Of a DNA stretch of 5,578 bases, positions 1-4,360 are shown piece after piece (position 1 is the stretch's first letter; each line of letters begins with the position of its first letter). Location of the stretch: positions 1,775-7,352 of the forward strand of contig WASR01000139.1 in assembly GCA_009712615.1 (NCBI GenBank), read 5' to 3'. Source of the DNA: Methanobacterium sp. GTDB taxonomy: Archaea > Methanobacteriota > Methanobacteria > Methanobacteriales > Methanobacteriaceae. Both the position numbers and the translations under genes were made by a program. The notes under the pieces were generated by a model that saw nothing but the letters and a program-made list of their open reading frames with translations, was not told the DNA's origin and did no database searches.

Positions 1-363
1 CTGATCCGCGGGCTGACCAAGGGATACGATAAGGAGATCGGTCCGGGCGGGCAGGCGTTTTCCTGGGGGCAACGGCAGCGGGTCGGGCTCGACCGTGCGC
101 TTTACCGTGTTCCTCCGTTCCTCGTACTTGATGAACCGAATTCCAACTTGGACACGGAGGGCGAGGAGGCTTTGGCCCGAGCCATGGCTCAGTTTAAGGA
201 GCGCCGGCAGACCGCGCTCATTATTACTCATCGGCTTAATCTCCTGGCAGGCGTCGATTACATCATGGTGATGAATCAGGGAGTGATCGAACAGTTCGGC
301 ACCCGTGATCAAATTCTTCAGAAATTCGCCCGGCCTGCGCCGGTCGTTGCGGCGGGGGCGTGA
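1..363 (+). CDS. Type I secretion ABC transporter ATPase (PrtD/RsaD type), C-terminal part
   Basis: The reading frame is open from base 1 to the TGA at 361-363 and gives the last 120 residues of an ABC nucleotide-binding domain; the membrane domain and Walker A lie upstream of the window. In order, the fragment shows a signature region FSWGQRQR (residues 20-27), Walker B FLVLDEP with catalytic Glu45 (40-46), D-loop SNLD (48-51), and the H-loop ITHR with His77. The wording DEPNSNLD and the closing 'G..EQFGTRDQIL' are typical of the PrtD-type exporters that energise one-step secretion from cytoplasm to outside. The ATPase would sit in the inner membrane with the fusion protein encoded directly downstream. 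One oddity is that the signature reads S-W-G-Q where S-G-G-Q is usual (Trp codon at 64-66), and the helix continues GLDRAL where ALARAL/GLARAL is usual. Family assignment is firm; activity is uncertain because of the Trp. Confidence 0.93.
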   Translation: MIRGLTKGYDKEIGPGGQAFSWGQRQRVGLDRALYRVPPFLVLDEPNSNLDTEGEEALARAMAQFKERRQTALIITHRLNLLAGVDYIMVMNQGVIEQFGTRDQILQKFARPAPVVAAGA

Positions 364-365
364 TC

Positions 366-1766
366 ATGGCTTTGCCGGCGCTTTTTCATAAAAAGCTCGA
401 ATCCGCATCTCTTGAGCTTCGCAAGCAGGGAACGGCACTGGTCGAACGGTTGGATAGCAATCTTCCTCCCGTCGACAAACTGGGTGACGTCCGTCGGCCA
501 TTGTGGATTGGTGTCTTCATCATCCTGGCGACGTTCCTCGGAGCCGGTCTCTGGGCGGCGACCGCCCAATTGGATAGCGCCGCCCAGGCGCCCGGTGTCG
601 TGATCGCCGAAGGGAATCGACGGCTGATCCAGCATTTGGAGGGGGGAATCGTCAAAGATATCCTGGTGACGGAAGGTCAGGAAGTTAAGGCCGGAGATGT
701 TCTGATTCGGCTGGACGATGTCCGGGCCAAAGCCCAACTTGCGATTGTGCAGGCCGATCTTGACCTTCAGAAAGCCGTCGAGGCCAGACTTTTGGCCGAA
801 CGCGACGGTACCAAGGAGCCTCAGTTCCCGGCATATCTGTTGGATAAGACCAAAGACGACATGACGGTCGCCAATATCATCACCGGGCAGAAAAATCTGT
901 TTCAGGCCCGGCGGGCCGCGATGCGCGGACAACACGATATTTTGGAGCAGCGGATTAACCAGAACAACGAGCAGATCGCTGCCATCAAGTCCGAAGCCGA
1001 GGCAAAAAGTAAGCAGATTGCCCTTATTAATGAGGAATTGTCTGATCTTTCAGGTTTGCTTGACGCCGGTTACGTGACCAAAACCCGCGTTCTGGCCCTT
1101 CGGCGGGAAGCCGCCCGCCTCCAAGGCGAATTGGGGGAGCATCAGGCAACGATTGCACGCACTCAGCAGGCGATCGGAGAGGACAGGCTTCAAATGCTGC
1201 AGATTGAAAAGCAGCGGCAGGAAGAGGTCGCACGCGAGCTACGGGATGTGCAGGCAAGGATTACCGAGGACTCGGAGCGCCAGGTCGCCGCATCGGATGT
1301 TACCCGGCGTATCGATATTACGTCGCCGGTCGATGGAACTGTGCTTAACTTGGCTATTCACACCGTCGGTGGCGTGATCGGGCCGGGCGTCCCCGTCATG
1401 GAAATTGTCCCGTCTGACGAAAAGCTTGTCATCGAAGCCCAGGTCAATCCTCTTGATATCAACACCGTCCATGAAGGGCAGGAGGTTGCACTGCATGTCA
1501 GTGCTGCGGGTGCCAGGCTGATCCCGGTGATCTATGGGACGGTTGAGAATGTATCCGCCGATCGCGTTACCGATCAGAAAACCGGGCACGCGTTTTATCG
1601 CGCAAAAATTACAGTATCGAAGGAACAGCTTGCCCGGCTTGGAGACGTGAAGCTGCAAAGCGGCATGATGGTTGAGGCGATGATCAGCCGCGGCTCTCAG
1701 TCGGCGCTTCATTATGCAATCAAGCCCTTGATGGAAAGCTTGACCCGCTCTTTCCGCGAACAGTGA
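366..1766 (+). CDS. HlyD-family type I secretion membrane fusion (periplasmic adaptor) protein
   Basis: This is the adaptor that links the inner-membrane ABC exporter to the TolC channel. It has 466 residues from the ATG at 366. I prefer that start because a G-rich stretch (353-357) lies 8 bases upstream; a GTG at 360, overlapping the previous stop, would add two residues. Numbered from the GTG, the protein has a short cytoplasmic N-terminus and one membrane helix at about 48-68 (starting WIGVFIILA). Next is the first half of a lipoyl-like domain (HLEGGIVKDI at 92-101, then EGQEVKAGDVLIRLD), a long charged alpha-helical coiled-coil hairpin at about 120-312 rich in Gln, Glu and Arg, the second lipoyl half (ITSPVDGTV at 320-328), and a beta-barrel domain ending near 445. 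Length and domain order are those of PrtE/AprE/RsaE-type adaptors. It lies 2 bp after the ATPase gene, so the two are almost certainly co-transcribed and translationally coupled. Confidence 0.95.
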   Translation: MALPALFHKKLESASLELRKQGTALVERLDSNLPPVDKLGDVRRPLWIGVFIILATFLGAGLWAATAQLDSAAQAPGVVIAEGNRRLIQHLEGGIVKDILVTEGQEVKAGDVLIRLDDVRAKAQLAIVQADLDLQKAVEARLLAERDGTKEPQFPAYLLDKTKDDMTVANIITGQKNLFQARRAAMRGQHDILEQRINQNNEQIAAIKSEAEAKSKQIALINEELSDLSGLLDAGYVTKTRVLALRREAARLQGELGEHQATIARTQQAIGEDRLQMLQIEKQRQEEVARELRDVQARITEDSERQVAASDVTRRIDITSPVDGTVLNLAIHTVGGVIGPGVPVMEIVPSDEKLVIEAQVNPLDINTVHEGQEVALHVSAAGARLIPVIYGTVENVSADRVTDQKTGHAFYRAKITVSKEQLARLGDVKLQSGMMVEAMISRGSQSALHYAIKPLMESLTRSFREQ

Positions 1767-1797
1767 CGGGCTGGAGATCGCATCCGCTAGGCGAAGA

Positions 1798-1817
1798 GCG
1801 GCCTCTGATCAGGTCGC
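1798..1817 (+). other. Stem-loop between fusion protein and TolC genes
   Basis: GCGGCCT (1798-1804) can pair with AGGTCGC (1811-1817) around a 6-base loop, giving seven pairs including one G-U. A run of five T occurs only at 1832-1836, about 15 bases after the stem, so this is not a standard intrinsic terminator. It could be a processing or stability element that sets different levels of the inner-membrane and outer-membrane parts, or it could be chance. Confidence 0.25.
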
Positions 1818-1843
1818 ACTCCCCGGCGCTGTTTTTATAGACT

Positions 1844-1850
1844 GGATAGG
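1844..1850 (+). promoter_or_regulatory. Ribosome binding site of the TolC-family gene
   Basis: GGATAGG is a weak Shine-Dalgarno-like stretch 9 bases upstream of the ATG at 1860. It is only 3 bases from the in-frame TTG at 1854, so it favours the ATG as start, which also gives the cleaner signal peptide. Confidence 0.4.
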
Positions 1851-1859
1851 TGTTTGGGA

Positions 1860-3290
1860 ATGGTCTGCCTACGCTCGTGTCTGCCTGCAACCGCTGTGCT
1901 GCTGTTCGTTGCAGGCGCGGCGCACGCGCAAAGCCTCGAAGAGGTGCTGGTAACAACATACAGCAGCAATCCGCAGATCGAGGCGGATCGCGCGCGCCAG
2001 AGGGCCGCCGACGATGATGTCGCCCGGGCTCTAGGAGGCTGGCGTCCGGTGGCGACCTTGCAGATGCAGCATGGTCGAGGTCACGACATCTATCAGTACA
2101 AACAGACGAAACAGAACATCAGTCCTTATTATCCACCGAATCCGTCCTACTCGGTCCATGAATGGCGGACTCCGGACAACTTATTGCTGCAGATTCAGCA
2201 ATCAATTTTTGATGGTGGCCGCACCAGCGCGGATCTCCGCCACGCACAGCTCGCTGTCGAGATCGGCCTGTCGATGATGGTTTCGGTGGAGCAGCAGGTC
2301 CTCGGGAATGCGGTCCAATCTTATTATGACTTGTATCGCGACCAGCAGATCGTTGAATTGGCGCGCCAGAATGTTGCCTGGCTGGAAGAACAGGCGGCGG
2401 CCGTTCATGCACGCTATCAGGTGAAAGACGTAACCCAGACTGACGTCGCACAGGCGGAGGCTCGCCTCGCCCGGGGGATTTCCGATTTGACCTCGGCCGA
2501 AGGGACGCTTGAGGTGACCCGGTCCGCGTTTCAGGCCGCCACCGGTATCGTTCCCGGCGTCTTGCCTCCTCCGCCTTCCGCACCCGTCGCCCTGCTGCCC
2601 GCGTCGCGGGACGAGGCCCTTGCCCTGGCAGAAACCAGCCCTGATTTGCGGGCTGCGCAATTAAACGCTCTGGTGGCGGAATCCGATGTCGACTATCTCG
2701 CCAGCGGTTTGATGCCAAATCTGTCGTTGCAGGCGACAGCCCGCAGGATGACCAACAGCGATCAGGCTTACCTGGGAACGACAGATCAGCAGGTTCTGCT
2801 TTCTCTCACGATTCCATTATATGAAGCTGGTGTCTCCGCCGCGCGCGTCCGTGGTGCGAAGCAGACGGTCGGACAGCGGCGGCTCGAGGTGGACTCCGCG
2901 CGTCGTAAGGCTGTTGATCAGGTGACCCGGTCCTGGCAGCAATTGCAGTCGGCGCGATCGAGCATCAGGTCCCTGACGGAGCAGGTACGGGCAGCCGACG
3001 TCGCAAGGACCAGTATCCGGGCCGAAATGCGCGTCGGAACCAGGACCGTCCTGGATCAGCTGAACACAGAGCAGGAATTGATGGATGCGAAAATTTCCCT
3101 ACTGCGTGCCCAGCATGACGAGGTGGTTTCGACCTATGGCGTTTTGGTGTCTGTCGGGCATTTGACCGCGAGCTCCCTTGGTCTGCCCGTGGAACTCTAT
3201 GATCCATCGGTGCACTATGAGAAGGTTCGCAATCAGTGGGCGGGAACCGGCATCGATGAAAACTATGACAAGAAGGGTGAGCCGCAGTAG
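1860..3290 (+). CDS. TolC-family outer membrane channel of the type I secretion system
   Basis: This is the outer membrane and periplasmic tunnel of the exporter, 476 residues from the ATG at 1860. The N-terminus is a signal peptide: a short basic start, a hydrophobic core ATAVLLFVAGAA, and a likely cleavage after AHA (residues 21-23). The mature part begins with SLEEVL, the usual opening of this family, then shows the internal duplication of TolC: QSIFDGGR...A (about 115-130) in the first half and LTIPLYEAGVSAARVRGA (about 317-334) in the second, each followed by long Gln/Ala/Arg-rich helices that build the tunnel. The C-terminal 'ELYDPSVHYEKVRNQW.G' matches the end of alphaproteobacterial type I secretion TolC proteins (RsaF-like). 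A Tyr/Asn/Pro-rich insertion near residues 75-105 is probably a surface loop of the barrel. It follows the adaptor gene after 93 bp and is probably in the same operon. Two Cys in the signal peptide (residues 3 and 7) are not in a lipobox. Confidence 0.94.
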   Translation: MVCLRSCLPATAVLLFVAGAAHAQSLEEVLVTTYSSNPQIEADRARQRAADDDVARALGGWRPVATLQMQHGRGHDIYQYKQTKQNISPYYPPNPSYSVHEWRTPDNLLLQIQQSIFDGGRTSADLRHAQLAVEIGLSMMVSVEQQVLGNAVQSYYDLYRDQQIVELARQNVAWLEEQAAAVHARYQVKDVTQTDVAQAEARLARGISDLTSAEGTLEVTRSAFQAATGIVPGVLPPPPSAPVALLPASRDEALALAETSPDLRAAQLNALVAESDVDYLASGLMPNLSLQATARRMTNSDQAYLGTTDQQVLLSLTIPLYEAGVSAARVRGAKQTVGQRRLEVDSARRKAVDQVTRSWQQLQSARSSIRSLTEQVRAADVARTSIRAEMRVGTRTVLDQLNTEQELMDAKISLLRAQHDEVVSTYGVLVSVGHLTASSLGLPVELYDPSVHYEKVRNQWAGTGIDENYDKKGEPQ

Positions 3291-3328
3291 GTTGGTGTTC
3301 TTGCGATTGACATCGTGCTGCGGCGGGT

Positions 3329-3376
3329 GGTGCCAGTCAGATCGCAGCTGTTCGTGCCATTTGGCAGGTTGGCACC
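3329..3376 (+). repeat. Cluster of TGCCA/TGGCA inverted half-sites
   Basis: GTGCCA occurs at 3330-3335 and again at 3354-3359, exactly 24 bases apart. TGGCA follows at 3362-3366 and TGGCACC at 3370-3376. The outer arms GGTGCCA (3329-3335) and TGGCACC (3370-3376) are perfect 7-base reverse complements. An alternative hairpin pairs 3354-3359 with 3370-3375 over a 10-base loop. It lies in the 170-bp gap between the TolC-family and J-domain genes. No T-run follows, so it looks more like a protein-binding operator or an mRNA structure than a terminator. Confidence 0.4.
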
Positions 3377-3436
3377 GTAGTTCAACGAGCTGATGCTTTT
3401 GCCGACCCCGGTCCCGGATATCGGGGGGCGGCGCGA

Positions 3437-3452
3437 TCATCGGGTGATGAGG
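3437..3452 (+). promoter_or_regulatory. Ribosome binding site of the J-domain gene, partly inside a small hairpin
   Basis: GAGG (3449-3452) lies 8 bases upstream of the ATG at 3461. An in-frame TGA at 3455-3457 rules out any earlier start. TCATC (3437-3441) and GATGA (3446-3450) are perfect reverse complements around a GGGT loop, so the first two bases of the Shine-Dalgarno can be paired. Confidence 0.5.
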
Positions 3453-3460
3453 CGTGACCG

Positions 3461-4078
3461 ATGGTGGCTTTGGATCCATACGGTATTCTCGATGTTCCCC
3501 GGGATGCGACCCCCGACCTTATTAAGGGCGCCTATCGCGCCAAAGCGAAGCACGCCCACCCCGACCTGGGGGGAGATCCCCGCACATTCCGTCTGTTGAA
3601 ATATGCGCGGGATCTCTTGCTGGATGAAACCCGACGCCACGATTACGATTCCACTGGAAATATTCCAGATAATCCTCCCCGTCAAAAATATGACGACGAA
3701 GTGCAGGCCTTGGTTGGCAGTATCCTTGTCGCCTCTCTCCCGCAAATCCATAGCCCGGATTATGAAAACGTTCTTTGCATCATGCGGGAAAAGATCGCCG
3801 GCCGGATCGCCGAGCTTCGGAAAGAAATTCCGGAGAGAGTCCTTGCGATCGAGAAAATGTCCGCCATTGTCGGCCGGATCCAGGCCGTTGAGGGCGAAAA
3901 TGTTCTGCGGACAATCGTCACTTCCCGCCGCGATGCCTTGCAGGACGAGCGGGAAGGGCTGATTCACGAGATGGAATCCTGTGAACAGGCTTTGGATTTT
4001 CTCGATGATTATCAATATTTTATAAAAATCGAGAACATCCTGATTTCGTCGGACGTCTGGTGTTCCCGCGACTTATGA
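3461..4078 (+). CDS. J-domain (DnaJ-like) co-chaperone, class III type, with helical C-terminal domain
   Basis: This is a 205-residue cytoplasmic protein. Residues 5-64 form a J domain: DPYGILDV at the start, a basic helix II (LIKGAYRAKAKHAH), the diagnostic HPD loop at 33-35, then helix III and the closing 'DLLLDETRRHDYDSTGN'. J domains stimulate the ATPase of DnaK (Hsp70) and bring it clients. There is no Gly/Phe-rich linker, no zinc-finger region and no DnaJ C-terminal fold, so it is a specialised class III protein. The rest (about 75-205) is charged and mostly helical, with coiled-coil-like stretches at 105-180, and I do not recognise its family. Start: ATG at 3461, the first possible after an in-frame stop. 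It sits 170 bp after the TolC-family gene and 282 bp before the surface-protein gene. A role in handling the exported protein is inference from position only. Its 3' end (3995-4035) is notably AT-rich. Confidence 0.88.
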   Translation: MVALDPYGILDVPRDATPDLIKGAYRAKAKHAHPDLGGDPRTFRLLKYARDLLLDETRRHDYDSTGNIPDNPPRQKYDDEVQALVGSILVASLPQIHSPDYENVLCIMREKIAGRIAELRKEIPERVLAIEKMSAIVGRIQAVEGENVLRTIVTSRRDALQDEREGLIHEMESCEQALDFLDDYQYFIKIENILISSDVWCSRDL

Positions 4079-4105
4079 GCCCGATGTCCCCCCTTTGAGG
4101 GCAAG

Positions 4106-4131
4106 TTTGGCCTGACCGGACTTTCGCCAAA
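4106..4131 (+). repeat. Inverted repeat TTTGGC-N14-GCCAAA
   Basis: TTTGGC (4106-4111) and GCCAAA (4126-4131) are perfect 6-base reverse complements separated by 14 bases, 28 bp after the J-domain stop codon. It could be a dimer operator or a weak hairpin. No T-run follows. Its TGGC core resembles the half-sites upstream of the J-domain gene, though this may be chance. Confidence 0.3.
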
Positions 4132-4169
4132 TCTATCGCTTTCGGCAGGGACGGAATTATACCGAATCT

Positions 4170-4182
4170 GAGCGTTTCGCTC
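4170..4182 (+). repeat. Short perfect hairpin GAGCG-TTT-CGCTC
   Basis: Five-base arms at 4170-4174 and 4178-4182 enclose a three-base loop. No T-run follows, so at best it is a weak transcript-end or processing structure after the J-domain gene. Confidence 0.2.
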
Positions 4183-4255
4183 TATCCCGCTGTTCCCAAA
4201 GCGTTTTTGGATCTTACAAAAAATGGGAAATTGGACAGGGCTAATGACTTTCGCG

Positions 4256-4286
4256 TTGACTTTCTTCTGAATCCAATGCATGTAAG
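4256..4286 (+). promoter_or_regulatory. Possible promoter of the surface-protein gene
   Basis: TTGACT (4256-4261) is a near-perfect -35 element. The best -10 candidate is TGTAAG (4281-4286, four of six matches to TATAAT) at a long spacing of 19 bases. Transcription would then start around 4291-4294, placing the leader hairpin that begins at 4295 at the very 5' end of the mRNA. The -10 is weak and the spacing is not ideal, so this is a candidate only. Confidence 0.33.
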
Positions 4287-4294
4287 GTCACTGT

Positions 4295-4335
4295 ACAAGG
4301 CGGAAGGCAGACATTGCAGGCCGTCCGTTCCTTGT
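4295..4335 (+). promoter_or_regulatory. Leader stem-loop A upstream of the surface-protein gene
   Basis: ACAAGG (4295-4300) pairs with CCTTGT (4330-4335). After a two-base bulge (TT, 4328-4329), CGGA (4301-4304) pairs with TCCG (4324-4327). After one mismatch, GGC (4306-4308) pairs with GCC (4320-4322) around an 11-base loop. This makes 13 pairs, all Watson-Crick. If the promoter guess is right, the structure sits at the 5' end of the transcript, where such stems are known to stabilise long-lived mRNAs. It also occupies the strand that could otherwise mask the ribosome binding site. Confidence 0.5.
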
Positions 4336-4353
4336 CGTGACACATCCAAGGAG
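4328..4353 (+). promoter_or_regulatory. Alternative stem-loop B masking the Shine-Dalgarno
   Basis: TTCCTTG (4328-4334) can pair with CAAGGAG (4347-4353): six Watson-Crick pairs plus one terminal U-G, with a 12-base loop. The 3' arm contains the whole Shine-Dalgarno (4348-4353). The 5' arm overlaps the 3' arm of stem-loop A (4330-4335), so A and B exclude each other. This is the geometry of a translational switch; function is inferred. Confidence 0.42.
4348..4353 (+). promoter_or_regulatory. Strong ribosome binding site AAGGAG
   Basis: AAGGAG ends 7 bases before the ATG at 4361. It is the strongest Shine-Dalgarno in the window, fits a highly expressed gene, and fixes the start of the surface-protein gene. 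Confidence 0.85.
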
Positions 4354-4360
4354 TTTTCCG

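Noticed and set aside
318..935. 205-codon open frame on the minus strand inside the fusion protein gene
   Set aside because: Its translation has no recognisable domain and lies opposite a clear HlyD-family gene; it is a frame shadow of GC-rich coding DNA.
1836..1841. TATAGA as a -10 element for a separate TolC promoter
   Set aside because: The -35 at normal spacing (1813-1818) matches only three of six bases, and the gene more likely continues the exporter operon.
1863..1886. Direct repeat GTCTGCCT with 16-base period
   Set aside because: It is two 8-base copies inside the signal-peptide codons and is probably chance; no mobile element or array is linked to it.
2119..2718. 199-codon open frame on the minus strand inside the TolC-family gene
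   Set aside because: The product is Arg/Pro-rich with no domain, typical of an antisense shadow of a GC-rich gene.
3307..3312. Perfect TTGACA -35 element after the TolC-family gene
   Set aside because: No acceptable -10 lies 16-18 bases downstream, so the hexamer alone is not enough for a promoter call.
3370..3386. Sigma-54 type promoter starting at TGGCACC
   Set aside because: The -24 half looks right, but the expected GC of the -12 element is missing at the correct distance (TTCAA is present where TTGCA/T is needed).
3291..3460. Intrinsic terminator after the TolC-family gene
   Set aside because: Inverted repeats exist, but none is followed by a T-run, so a Rho-independent terminator cannot be supported.
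3437..4015. 192-codon open frame on the minus strand opposite the J-domain gene
   Set aside because: The plus strand carries an unmistakable J domain with HPD and a ribosome site; the antisense product shows nothing recognisable.
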